Notes under the pieces: model-generated
Databases searched by the model: none
Told to the model about the DNA's origin: nothing
The model's input: only the letters and a program-made list of their open reading frames with translations
NCBI RefSeq assembly: GCF_000513895.2
Contig: NZ_CP165782.1
Span: forward strand, 310,001-374,000
Length of the DNA stretch: 64,000 nucleotides
Reading direction: 5' to 3'
Source of the DNA: Ensifer sp. WSM1721
Lineage (GTDB): Bacteria; Pseudomonadota; Alphaproteobacteria; Rhizobiales; Rhizobiaceae
Position numbers and translations under genes: made by a program
Shown: positions 27,308 to 38,021 of the stretch, one piece after another
How positions within the stretch are numbered: position 1 is the first letter of the stretch
How the letters are laid out: each line of letters starts with the position of its first letter

Positions 27308-28963
27308 ATGAACACGACAGAAACGACGAGCTCCCTTCTGCGGCCTGACAAGGATTGGTGGCGCGGAGCGGTGATCTACCAGATCTATCCGCGTTCCTTC
27401 CAGGACACGAATGGCGACGGCATCGGCGACTTGAAAGGCATTACCGCCCGCCTGCCGCATGTCGCGGCGCTCGGCGCAGACGCAATCTGGATCTCGCCCT
27501 TTTTCACCTCGCCGATGAGGGACTTCGGTTACGACGTCTCGAACTACAAGGATGTCGATCCGATCTTCGGCACGCTTGAGGATTTCGACGCGCTGATCGC
27601 TGAGGCGCACCGGCTCGGCCTCCGCGTGATGATCGACCTCGTCCTGTCGCACACGTCGGACCAGCATCCCTGGTTCGTCGAAAGCCGCTCGAGCCGCAGC
27701 AACGCCAAGGCGGACTGGTATGTCTGGGCGGATTCGAAGCCCGACGGCACGCCGCCCAACAATTGGCTGTCGATCTTCGGCGGCTCCGCCTGGGCCTGGG
27801 ACCCGACGCGGCTGCAATATTACCTGCACAATTTCCTGACCTCGCAGCCGGACCTGAATCTGCACAATCCTGAGGTTCAGGATGCGCTCCTTGCCGTCGA
27901 GCGCTTCTGGCTCGAGCGCGGCGTCGATGGCTTCCGCCTCGACACCATCAATTTCTACTTCCATGACAAGCAGTTGCGCGACAATCCGGCGCTTGCGCCG
28001 GAGCGGCGCAATGCCTCGACGGCGCCGGCGGTCAACCCGTATAACTACCAAGAACACATCTACGACAAGAACCGGCCCGAGAATCTGGAATTCCTGAAGC
28101 GCTTCCGGGCGGTAATGGACGAATTCCCGGCGATCGCCGCGGTCGGTGAGGTCGGCGACAGCCAGCGCGGTCTTGAGATTGCCGGCGAATACACGTCCGG
28201 CGGCGACAAGGTGCATATGTGCTACGCCTTCGAATTCCTGGCGCCGGATCCGCTGACGCCCCATGGCGTCGCCGAGGTGCTGTTGGACTTTCAGAAGGCA
28301 GCGCCGGAGGGCTGGGCCTGCTGGGCTTTTTCAAACCACGACGTCGTCCGCCACGTCAGCCGCTGGGGTCACCGTATCGCCGATCACGAAGCGCATGCCA
28401 AGCTGCTCGCAAGTCTCTTGATGTCCTTGCGTGGCTCGGTCTGCATCTATCAGGGCGAGGAACTGGCGCTCACCGAAGCGGAACTCGCCTACGAGGATCT
28501 TCGCGACCCTTACGGCATTCAGTTCTGGCCCGACTTCAAGGGGCGGGACGGCTGCCGCACGCCGATGGTATGGGAGAGCCTGCCGGATGGCGGGTTCAGC
28601 GACGCGAAGCCCTGGCTGCCGATTTCGGAGAGCCACCTGTCGCAGGCCGTCGCCGTGCAGGAGGGCGATCCAAAGTCGGTCCTGCAGCACTACCGCCGCT
28701 TCCTGCAGTTCAGGAAGGCGTATCCGGCTTTTGCCAAAGGCGAGATCGAATTCGTCGAGACCAAGGGATCCGCGCTTGGCTTCCTGCGCAGCTTTGGCAA
28801 CCAGAAGCTTTTCTGCCTCTTTAACATGAGCGGCGAACCGGTGACGAAGGAATTGCCGCGCGAACGGCTGCACGTGCTCGAAGGCCACGGCTTCGTCTTT
28901 GAGATTATGGACAACGAGATCAATCTACCGGCCTGGGGCGCGTTTTTCGCGCGCCTGGTCTGA
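27308..28963 (+). CDS. aglA: Alpha-glucosidase AglA (GH13)
   Basis: 551 residues, cytoplasmic. It hydrolyses imported alpha-glucosides to glucose. The (beta/alpha)8 GH13 motifs are complete: nucleophile Asp212 in DGFRLDT, acid/base Glu281 in AVGEVGD, and transition-state Asp345 in FSNHDVVR, plus the N-terminal YQIYPRSFQDTNGDGIGDL oligo-1,6-glucosidase signature. No signal peptide is present, which fits use after transport. It lies 29 bp after aglG. Confidence 0.96.
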   Translation: MNTTETTSSLLRPDKDWWRGAVIYQIYPRSFQDTNGDGIGDLKGITARLPHVAALGADAIWISPFFTSPMRDFGYDVSNYKDVDPIFGTLEDFDALIAEAHRLGLRVMIDLVLSHTSDQHPWFVESRSSRSNAKADWYVWADSKPDGTPPNNWLSIFGGSAWAWDPTRLQYYLHNFLTSQPDLNLHNPEVQDALLAVERFWLERGVDGFRLDTINFYFHDKQLRDNPALAPERRNASTAPAVNPYNYQEHIYDKNRPENLEFLKRFRAVMDEFPAIAAVGEVGDSQRGLEIAGEYTSGGDKVHMCYAFEFLAPDPLTPHGVAEVLLDFQKAAPEGWACWAFSNHDVVRHVSRWGHRIADHEAHAKLLASLLMSLRGSVCIYQGEELALTEAELAYEDLRDPYGIQFWPDFKGRDGCRTPMVWESLPDGGFSDAKPWLPISESHLSQAVAVQEGDPKSVLQHYRRFLQFRKAYPAFAKGEIEFVETKGSALGFLRSFGNQKLFCLFNMSGEPVTKELPRERLHVLEGHGFVFEIMDNEINLPAWGAFFARLV

Positions 28964-28982
28964 GAAGTGAGGGGAGGGTGTA

Positions 28983-30071
28983 ATGACGGGCCTGCTGTTA
29001 AAAGATATCCGCAAGTCCTACGGGGCGGTCGATGTCATTCACGGTATCAATCTCGATATCAAGCAGGGCGAATTCGTCGTCTTCGTCGGCCCATCCGGCT
29101 GTGGCAAGTCGACCTTGCTGCGGATGATCGCGGGGCTGGAGGAAATCACCGGCGGTGACATGTTCATCGACGGCGAGCGGGTCAACGACGTGCCGCCGTC
29201 GAAGCGCGGCATTGCCATGGTGTTCCAGTCCTACGCGCTTTATCCGCACATGACGGTCTATGACAACATGGCCTTCGGCATGCGGATCGCGAGGGAGTCA
29301 AAGGAGGAGATCGACCGTCGCGTCCGTGCGGCGGCGGAAATGCTCCAACTCACCCAGTATCTGGATCGTCTGCCGAAGGCGCTCTCGGGTGGTCAGCGCC
29401 AGCGCGTGGCGATCGGGCGGGCGATCTGCCGTAATCCCAAGGTCTTCCTCTTCGACGAGCCTCTCTCTAATCTCGACGCGGCGCTGCGCGTCGCAACCCG
29501 CATCGAGATCGCCAAGCTCAGCGAGCGGATGTCCGATACGACGATGATCTATGTCACCCACGACCAGGTGGAGGCGATGACGCTCGCCGACCGGATCGTA
29601 GTTCTTTCCGCCGGCCATATCGAGCAGGTCGGTGCCCCGCTGGAACTCTATGAGCGACCGGCAAACCTCTTCGTCGCCCGCTTCATCGGCTCTCCGGCGA
29701 TGAACGTCATTCCCGCAACGATCACGGCCGCCGGCGCGCAGACGACCGTGACGCTCGTGCGTGGAAAGTCCGTGACGCTCGACATTCCGACCGAGGCTTC
29801 CGAGAACGGCAGGAAGGCAAGCTTCGGGGTTCGGCCGGAAGACCTTGAGGTCACCGAGTCCGAGGATTTCCTGTTCGAGGGAACGGTTTCGATCGTCGAA
29901 GCGCTCGGTGAGGTGACGCTGCTCTATATAGAGGGGCTCGTGGAGGGCGAACCGATCATTGCAAAGATGCCGGGAATCCCGCGGGTCGGCCGCGGCGACA
30001 AGGTGCGCTTCACCGCCGACAAGGCGAAGCTTCACCTTTTCGATGCCGAAGGGCGCAGCTATCGGGCTTAG
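28983..30071 (+). CDS. aglK: Alpha-glucoside ABC transporter ATPase AglK
   Basis: 362 residues of the MalK/UgpC type. Walker A GPSGCGKST (about 37-45), signature LSGGQRQRVAIGRAI, Walker B VFLFDEPLSNLDA, switch His in THDQVEA, and a C-terminal regulatory OB-fold domain (about 240-360, FGVRPEDLEV). It powers the AglFG permease. The start follows GAGGGGAGGG. Last gene of the operon. Confidence 0.95.
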   Translation: MTGLLLKDIRKSYGAVDVIHGINLDIKQGEFVVFVGPSGCGKSTLLRMIAGLEEITGGDMFIDGERVNDVPPSKRGIAMVFQSYALYPHMTVYDNMAFGMRIARESKEEIDRRVRAAAEMLQLTQYLDRLPKALSGGQRQRVAIGRAICRNPKVFLFDEPLSNLDAALRVATRIEIAKLSERMSDTTMIYVTHDQVEAMTLADRIVVLSAGHIEQVGAPLELYERPANLFVARFIGSPAMNVIPATITAAGAQTTVTLVRGKSVTLDIPTEASENGRKASFGVRPEDLEVTESEDFLFEGTVSIVEALGEVTLLYIEGLVEGEPIIAKMPGIPRVGRGDKVRFTADKAKLHLFDAEGRSYRA

Positions 30072-30119
30072 GCCTGCGACAACAGCGACTTGTCCCTCCC
30101 CCCGGGTTTAACCCGAGGA

Positions 30120-30165
30120 CCAGCCTTCTCGCCGCTTGCGGGGAGAAGGCCGGCAGGCGGATGAG
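30120..30165. repeat. RIME-like intergenic repeat after aglK
   Basis: A stem made of CCTTCTCGCCGC (30124-30135) and GGGGAGAAGG (30140-30149) with one mismatch, followed by CCGGCAGGCGGATGAGGG. This text is typical of the rhizobial intergenic mosaic element (RIME1); only part of one is present. It may also terminate the agl transcript. Confidence 0.6.
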
Positions 30166-30265
30166 GGCTTCGCGTGGATGCCTGTTCACCCCTGCGTCCA
30201 ACCAAACTCTCTGTTAAATATCATGGGTTAGCGTGATCGCAGAATGAAATGCGAAAGGTGAATTC

Positions 30266-30676
30266 ATGCGCAGTGCAGCCCCCGTGATGTTCCGGCATTT
30301 TCTCAACAAGGAAGAGTCCTTCATGTACGATCGGGAAACGAATTTCCCGATGGAGGACACCCGGAACGACGCACGGATCGAATTCACCGAGAAGGGGATC
30401 CAGCACCTGGCGTCGCGCCGCTGCGAGATCATCAAGCTCTCGAAGAGCAGCGCCGTGATCGGCATCCTGACGAAGTTTCACTTGCCGCAAACCTTCTATC
30501 TCGATATCCCGAGCGCCCGAATTCCCTTGATCGGCTGCCTCCTCAAGCGCGTCCTCGCCAACAACATTATCGAGGCGCGATTCCTGCGGCTCCTGAGCGA
30601 CCGCGACTTGAATCGCATCTTCGTCTACAGCACCCATCCGAACCACCGCAACCGCACGCTCGACATCTACCGCTGA
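30266..30676 (+). CDS. Conserved small protein, PilZ-like pattern, function unknown
   Basis: 136 residues. The stretch ASRRCEIIKLSKSSAVIGIL followed by LPQTFYLDIP and NNIIEARFLRLLSD has the strand order of rhizobial PilZ-like proteins (Arg/Cys opening, LS..., LP..F.L). The cyclic-di-GMP residues RxxxR and DxSxxG are not intact, so ligand binding is doubtful. Two starts are possible: ATG 30266 (GAAAGGTG upstream) or ATG 30323 (AAGGAAGAG upstream). It is convergent with edd. Confidence 0.65.
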   Translation: MRSAAPVMFRHFLNKEESFMYDRETNFPMEDTRNDARIEFTEKGIQHLASRRCEIIKLSKSSAVIGILTKFHLPQTFYLDIPSARIPLIGCLLKRVLANNIIEARFLRLLSDRDLNRIFVYSTHPNHRNRTLDIYR

Positions 30677-30726
30677 TCCGACGGGGTGTGGTTGAAGCGG
30701 CTTCCGACGGGGACCTCGCCCTCCGT

Positions 30727-32547
<1,821 letters not shown>

Positions 32548-32587
32548 GGCACATCCTCTTCCGGAGTCTCCGGACTCCTGTCATTGG

Positions 32588-32667
32588 GTTACAGCGGCAT
32601 GGCGTGCAGGTGACGCTGTAACGCTTTGAATTGCTGCACAATTTACGCCTAATTCGAACTCGAATTA
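32588..32667. promoter_or_regulatory. Two inverted repeats in the pgl-edd gap
   Basis: GTTACAGCG (32588-32596) pairs with CGCTGTAAC (32614-32622) across 17 bp. TAATTCGA (32650-32657) pairs with TCGAATTA (32660-32667) across 2 bp, a compact operator-like palindrome. Both lie 40-120 bp upstream of edd on its strand. No known binding protein could be matched. Confidence 0.5.
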
Positions 32668-32777
32668 AGCCATTGTGCTACCGAGCGCCGCGCCTTCGCG
32701 CGGATCACTCCTCTGCTAGGGAGCGCGCTCCGCTTCCGGCGACCTGCCGCGAAACGGTCGCACCCGTCGCGGGCGCC

Positions 32778-33476
32778 TCAGGGCGCCCAGTATATCTGCA
32801 GCGGCGAGGCTGCGCGCCGCAGCATGGCGCGGATCGGCATCTCCAGCTCTTCCCCGGAAGCTTCCGCGCGGGCAAGCACGTCCCTTTTACCGTCACCTTC
32901 GATATGCAGCACCAGGTACCCGGCATCCTGCAGGCTCGAGAAGGTAAAGGTGAGGCGGGTTTCGCCCGCACCGTCCGCTTCCATGGTGATCACGCCGTGC
33001 GGCGTCGCGGGATCGAGCGCCTCCTCGAGGCGTGTCCCTCCGGGAAAGAACGAGGCGGTGTGCCCGTCCGTTCCCATCCCGAGCACAACGACATCGAAGG
33101 GTGCGCTGAAGTCTGCCGTCGCCTCGCTCGCAATCAGCGCCGCCGCCTCAGCCGTCTCCGCGGCATGGTAGAGCGGCACGAAACCGGCAGCCGCCGCCTT
33201 GTTCTGCAGGAGATTAGCCGCGACGAGTCCATGGTTGGAGCGCTCGCTTTCCGGCGGTACGAAACGTTCGTCGACGAGGGTGACGGTCACCTTCGCCCAA
33301 TCGAGCTCGCGTTGTGAGAGCGACTGAAAGAAGGCCTTCGGGGTGGAGCCCCCCGATACGGCGAGGCTCGCCGCGCCGCGAGCGGCGATCGCGGCGGCGA
33401 GCCTTGCGCTGACCGCGTCCGCCAGGCCCTCCGCCAGGGCGGCACCGTTTTCGAATGTGTGCAGGGTTGCGCTCAT
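32778..33476 (-). CDS. pgl: 6-Phosphogluconolactonase
   Basis: 232 residues of the DevB/Pgl family. It hydrolyses the lactone made by Zwf. Motifs: ASLAVSGGSTPKAFFQSL (phosphate loop), VTVTLVDERFVPPESERSN and LGMGTDGHTASFFPG. It starts 9 bp after the zwf stop, so the two are certainly co-transcribed. Confidence 0.95.
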   Translation of the reverse strand: MSATLHTFENGAALAEGLADAVSARLAAAIAARGAASLAVSGGSTPKAFFQSLSQRELDWAKVTVTLVDERFVPPESERSNHGLVAANLLQNKAAAAGFVPLYHAAETAEAAALIASEATADFSAPFDVVVLGMGTDGHTASFFPGGTRLEEALDPATPHGVITMEADGAGETRLTFTFSSLQDAGYLVLHIEGDGKRDVLARAEASGEELEMPIRAMLRRAASPLQIYWAP

Positions 33477-33485
33477 GGGCCGGTC

Positions 33486-34961
33486 CTAGATCGTATCGTT
33501 CCAGGTGCGGCCATCGCGCTCGATCAGCGCGATCGACTGGCTCGGACCCCAGGTGCCGGCCGTGTAGCCCTGCACCTGCTGCCCGGTCGTTTCCCAGGCC
33601 TTGAGCATCGGGTCGATCCACTGCCAGGCGGCCTCAACTTCGTCGCGGCGCACGAACAGCGTCTGGTTGTTGCGGATGACGTCGAGCAGCAGCCGTTCAT
33701 AGGCGTCGGCATTGCGTACGCCAAAGGCTTCGGCGAAGCTCATGTCCAGGGGCACGTTCCTGAGGCGCATGCCGCCCGGTCCGGGGTCCTTGATCATCAG
33801 CGACTGCTTGACGCCCTCGTTCGGCTGCAACCGGATCATCAGCTGGTTGGCCGAAATGCGGCCGGCACTCCGGTCGAAGATCGAGTGCGGAATCTGCTTG
33901 AAGGTGATGACGATCTCCGACATGCGGCCCGCCATGCGCTTGCCGGTCCGCAGATAAAAGGGCACGCCGGACCAACGCCAGTTGCTGATTTCCGCTTTGA
34001 GCGCGACGAAGGTTTCCGTGTTGGAAACGCCACCCTCGAGTTCCTCGAGGTAACCCTTGACCGGGCCACCTGCGGATGCGCCGGCGCGGTACTGGCCGCG
34101 GACGGTCACCTGCTCGACATTGGCTGCGGTTATAGGCTTCAGCGCCCGCAGCACCTTGAGCTTCTCGTCTCGCACCGCTTCCGCATCCATCGAGGTCGGC
34201 GCCTCCATGGCGACGAAGCAGACGAGCTGGAGGATGTGGTTCTGCACCATGTCGCGCAGCGCGCCCGCCTTGTCGTAATAACCGGCGCGGTTCTCGAGCC
34301 CGACGGCTTCCGAAACGGTGATCTGCACGTGATCGATATGGGCGGAATTCCAGAGCGGCTCATAGAGCGCATTGGCGAAGCGCAGCGCCATCAGGTTCTG
34401 CACCGTCTCTTTGCCGAGATAGTGGTCGATGCGGAAGATCTGTTCTTCGCGGAACACCTTGCCGATCGTGTCGTTGAGTTCCGTCGCCGAGGCGAGATCT
34501 CGCCCGATCGGCTTCTCGACGACGATACGGGTGTTCTTGGTGATCAGCTTGTGGTCGCGGATCTTTTCCGAAATGTCGCCGAAGATCGCCGGTCCGACAG
34601 CGAGATAGAAGGCGCGGATGCGATCCTTGCCTTCTTCCAGGATTTTCTTCAGATCGTCCCAGCCTTGCTCCGACTTGGCGTCGACCGAGACGTAGTAGAG
34701 CCGGGCAGTGAACTTCTCCACTTCCGCCTCATTGAACTCCCCGGGCTTCAGGTGTTCCTTCAGCGCATCGGTCGCGAACTTGCGGTAATCGTCATGGCTG
34801 AGGGTCGCGCGCGATGCACCGATGATGCGTGTCGGCTCCGAGAACTGGCCTTCCATCTGCCGGTGGTAAAGTGCGGGCAGAAGCTTGCGCTCCGCAAGAT
34901 CGCCGGTGCCCCCGAACACAACGTAGTCAAACGGTTCGACGGGAATGATCTGGCTGCTCAT
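33486..34961 (-). CDS. zwf: Glucose-6-phosphate 1-dehydrogenase
   Basis: 491 residues. It oxidises glucose-6-phosphate to 6-phosphogluconolactone with NADP. The nucleotide loop is FGGTGDLAERKLLPALY near residue 16, the active site RIDHYLGKETVQN near 175, and the length fits. First gene of zwf-pgl-edd on the minus strand; its promoter is in 34962-35157. With AglA it links alpha-glucoside import to the Entner-Doudoroff route, the main sugar route of rhizobia. Confidence 0.97.
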   Translation of the reverse strand: MSSQIIPVEPFDYVVFGGTGDLAERKLLPALYHRQMEGQFSEPTRIIGASRATLSHDDYRKFATDALKEHLKPGEFNEAEVEKFTARLYYVSVDAKSEQGWDDLKKILEEGKDRIRAFYLAVGPAIFGDISEKIRDHKLITKNTRIVVEKPIGRDLASATELNDTIGKVFREEQIFRIDHYLGKETVQNLMALRFANALYEPLWNSAHIDHVQITVSEAVGLENRAGYYDKAGALRDMVQNHILQLVCFVAMEAPTSMDAEAVRDEKLKVLRALKPITAANVEQVTVRGQYRAGASAGGPVKGYLEELEGGVSNTETFVALKAEISNWRWSGVPFYLRTGKRMAGRMSEIVITFKQIPHSIFDRSAGRISANQLMIRLQPNEGVKQSLMIKDPGPGGMRLRNVPLDMSFAEAFGVRNADAYERLLLDVIRNNQTLFVRRDEVEAAWQWIDPMLKAWETTGQQVQGYTAGTWGPSQSIALIERDGRTWNDTI

Positions 34962-35157
34962 GGGATGTCTCGATCTCGTTGAGGTCTGGGCTGGTATAAT
35001 CTAATCGATTTAAAAACGCTAGGGTGCGACGCAACAAAATAGCGCCGCGCAGCATTTTCTCGATCGTGAGATTTTGGGGGTGAATTCACCCAAAATCAAA
35101 AAAGGCCCTTTCCAAGGCGTTGCCGGAGGGAAAACCGGCGAGCCTTTTCCCGCCGCG

Positions 35158-36468
35158 CTAGAACCGGTCGCGTAGTGCATACCAGCTCAGCGCAAGGAAC
35201 AGAAGCGCCGAGCGGAACCGTGTTCCCCCCGGAAAAGCCGGTATCTTCAGGTCCTTGAGAAGGTCGAGCTCCGTCGTTTTGCCAAGCGCGACGTCCGCAT
35301 AGAGCTTGCCGCAATAATTGGACAGCATCACGCCGTGGCCGGAATAGCCGCCGATCGTGGTCACGCCCGGCATGACTTCGCGGTAGAACGGTTGGCGCGG
35401 CAGGGTGATGCCGACCGATCCGCCCCAGGCATGGGTGATTTCGACATTGGCGAGCGCCGGATAAATTTCGCTGATCTGCCGACGGATGTGGGCGGAAATG
35501 TCGCGCGGATTATCGGCCGTATAGGCTTCGCGGCCCCCGAAAAGCAGCCGTCCGTCCCGCGATTTGCGGAAGTAGCGGACGACGAAGCGCGAATCATCGA
35601 CCGATTCACCGCCGGGCAAGACCTCTGGATGGTCGCGCAGCACCGTCGTGGCGCCGATGAAGGAGCGGATCGGCATGACGTGGCTCGCCGTCACCGGTTC
35701 CAGGTTGCCGATATAGGCGTTGCAGGCGATCAGCGCACGATCGGCCGTGACGACCCCGCGGTTCGTCTCGATGACGACGGCGCCCCCTTTCTTTTCGATC
35801 TTGAGTGCCTTCGTCTGCTCGTAGAGATTGGCGCCGGCGAGAGCCGCCTGGTTGGCGAGCCCGACAAGCAGCTTCAACGGGTGGATATGGCCCGTCCCGG
35901 TGTCACGGATGCCGAAGTGGTAATGGCTCGAGCCGAGCCGGCTCACCGTCTCCTCGCGATCCATGAAGGAAAGATGCGGATAGCCGAAGCGCTCCGTCAT
36001 CGCCTCCACGTGGTTGCGGTAATCCCTTTCGAAGCTCTTCTTGTGGCTGACCGAGAGCTGGCCGGGCACGAATTCAATATCGATCGCGTGCTCCCGGGCG
36101 AAGTCCAGCACGTAGCGCTTGGCGTTCTCCGCCATGTCGAAGAGCTGTCGCGCCCGCTCGTGGCCGAGCAACTCCTCCATGTCCTCTGCCCAGGCCCGCT
36201 GGCCGGTGCCGAATTGCCCGCCATTGCGCCCCGAGGCGCCGTCGCCGAAGCGGCAGGCATCGATCAGGGTGACGTCGGTGCCGTTCTTCGCGAGATTGTA
36301 GGCGGCCTGAAGCCCGGTATAGCCGCCACCGACAATGGCCACGTCGGCCTTGCGCGAGCCGGGCATGGCCGGATAGGCCGGCCGCTCGGGCACGGTTGCC
36401 TCATACCAGGAGATTCCGGGCGAGATCGGGCTTTGCCAGGCCATCGGAACGCGTCTCGTCTCAGACAT
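35158..36468 (-). CDS. FAD-dependent oxidoreductase, gamma-glutamylputrescine oxidase-like (PuuB/OrdL)
   Basis: 436 residues of the DAO family. The FAD-binding Rossmann motif is ADVAIVGGGYTGLQAAYNLA near residue 41, then GASGRNGGQ, and a C-terminal GGYSGHGVMLSN flavin-contact motif. PuuB oxidises gamma-glutamylputrescine. The upstream gene is a PuuA-type synthetase overlapping by 8 bp, which strongly supports this substrate class, though other glutamylamines are possible. The last 20 residues are hydrophobic. Confidence 0.85.
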   Translation of the reverse strand: MSETRRVPMAWQSPISPGISWYEATVPERPAYPAMPGSRKADVAIVGGGYTGLQAAYNLAKNGTDVTLIDACRFGDGASGRNGGQFGTGQRAWAEDMEELLGHERARQLFDMAENAKRYVLDFAREHAIDIEFVPGQLSVSHKKSFERDYRNHVEAMTERFGYPHLSFMDREETVSRLGSSHYHFGIRDTGTGHIHPLKLLVGLANQAALAGANLYEQTKALKIEKKGGAVVIETNRGVVTADRALIACNAYIGNLEPVTASHVMPIRSFIGATTVLRDHPEVLPGGESVDDSRFVVRYFRKSRDGRLLFGGREAYTADNPRDISAHIRRQISEIYPALANVEITHAWGGSVGITLPRQPFYREVMPGVTTIGGYSGHGVMLSNYCGKLYADVALGKTTELDLLKDLKIPAFPGGTRFRSALLFLALSWYALRDRF

Positions 36469-37897
36469 TCAGAAGCAGGAATTCGCGTTCCCACGGGCTG
36501 ATGACCTGCATGAAGGTCTCGAACTCGCCGCGTTTCACGCCGGCATAGATGGCGATGAATTCGGCGCTGAAGACGTCGGCGAGGGAGGGCGCCGATTCGA
36601 GCAGGGAAACGGCCTCGAGCAGGCCACGCGGCAGTTCGATCTCGCCCTCGTTGGCGGTGTGTTCGGTCGGCGGACTTGCGTGCAGGCCCTCGACGATGCC
36701 GAGATAGCCGCAGCCGAGCGAGGCGGCGAGCGCGAGATACGGATTGGCGTCGGAGCTCGGCAGACGGTTCTCGATGCGCCGGGCGCCTGGATCTGAGACC
36801 GGGATGCGGAACGCGGTCGTCCGGTTGTCGTAGCCCCAGGCGGTGTTGACCGGTGCCGACATGTCCGGGGTCAGGCGGCGGTAGGAATTCACGTAGGGTG
36901 CCATCATCGACAAGGTCTTCGGCACGTAATGCTGCATGCCGCCGACGAAGGAGAAAAACTCCTTGGATGGCGATCCGTCCGGATTGGAGAAGATATTGCG
37001 GCCGGTCTTGATGTCGACAACCGACTGGTGGATATGCATGGCGGAACCCGGCTGGCCCTGCATCGGCTTGGCCATGAAGGTTGCGTAGATGCCGTGCTTC
37101 AGCGCCGCCTCGCGGATCGTGCGCTTGAACAGGAAGACCTGGTCGGCAAGCTCGATCGGATCGCCATGCCGCAAGTTGATTTCAAGCTGTGCCGGCCCTT
37201 CTTCGTGGATCAGCGTATCGATTTCGAGGCCCTGTTTCTCCGAGAAATGATAGATGTCGTCGATCAGCTCGTCGAACTCGTTGATGCCGGCGATGGAATA
37301 GCCCTGGCCGCCGAGGATCGAGCGACCGGAGCGGCCCTTCGGCGGGCGCAGCGGATAGTCCGGATCGTCATTCTGGGCGACCAGGTAGAATTCGATCTCG
37401 GGGGCGACGACAGGCTTCCAGCCCTTCTGGCGGTAGAACTCGATGACGCGCTTCAACACGTTGCGCGGCGTGTAGCTGATCTGTTCGCCCTGGGAGCCGA
37501 CGATGTCGCAGATCACCTGCGCCGTCGGATCGGTTTCCCATGGGACGATGGAAAGGGTTGAAAGGTCCGGCACCAGCTTGATGTCGCTGTCGCGGGAATC
37601 GTAGCGGAACTGGCCGGTCTCCTCGGGATATTCCCCTGAAATCGTGTGGCGGTAGATCGCCGAAGGCAATGCGAGCGAGGTGTTGGAGGTGAACTTCGAA
37701 GTCGGCATCATCTTGCCGCGCGGCACGCCGGCAAGGTCCGGGGTGATGCACTCGATATCTTCGATGCCGCGGATCTTGAGCCAGTCGACCGCCTCATTCC
37801 AGGTCTTGACGCCACGGGGGGAATGCAAGCCGAGGGGTATTTTTGAACTCTTGCTGACCTTTGCTGTCTGTTGGGCAACACTTCTCTTGGAAGACAT
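36461..37897 (-). CDS. Glutamine synthetase family protein, gamma-glutamylputrescine synthetase-like (PuuA)
   Basis: 478 residues. The glutamine synthetase catalytic fold is clear: PEIEFYL and EGPAQLEINLRHGD metal ligands, AKPMQGQPGSAMHIHQS, and the ATP/phosphate region RIPVSDPGARRIENRLPSSDANPY read in pieces. GlnA would carry an adenylylation Tyr and different N-terminus; this one matches the group that ligates amines to glutamate. It is paired with a PuuB-like oxidase and shares the window with a putrescine importer. Confidence 0.88.
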   Translation of the reverse strand: MSSKRSVAQQTAKVSKSSKIPLGLHSPRGVKTWNEAVDWLKIRGIEDIECITPDLAGVPRGKMMPTSKFTSNTSLALPSAIYRHTISGEYPEETGQFRYDSRDSDIKLVPDLSTLSIVPWETDPTAQVICDIVGSQGEQISYTPRNVLKRVIEFYRQKGWKPVVAPEIEFYLVAQNDDPDYPLRPPKGRSGRSILGGQGYSIAGINEFDELIDDIYHFSEKQGLEIDTLIHEEGPAQLEINLRHGDPIELADQVFLFKRTIREAALKHGIYATFMAKPMQGQPGSAMHIHQSVVDIKTGRNIFSNPDGSPSKEFFSFVGGMQHYVPKTLSMMAPYVNSYRRLTPDMSAPVNTAWGYDNRTTAFRIPVSDPGARRIENRLPSSDANPYLALAASLGCGYLGIVEGLHASPPTEHTANEGEIELPRGLLEAVSLLESAPSLADVFSAEFIAIYAGVKRGEFETFMQVISPWEREFLLLNV

Positions 37898-38021
37898 AAA
37901 TCACCGGGTTTGGCTTCGGATAGCGCATCATAACCGCAGTTTGACAATTGGCTAGGCTTCTTCGCAATTGACTTTTGGCCGCTTGCCGGAAAGGAAGGCG
38001 CGTTCGGCAAGAGGGATTTCC

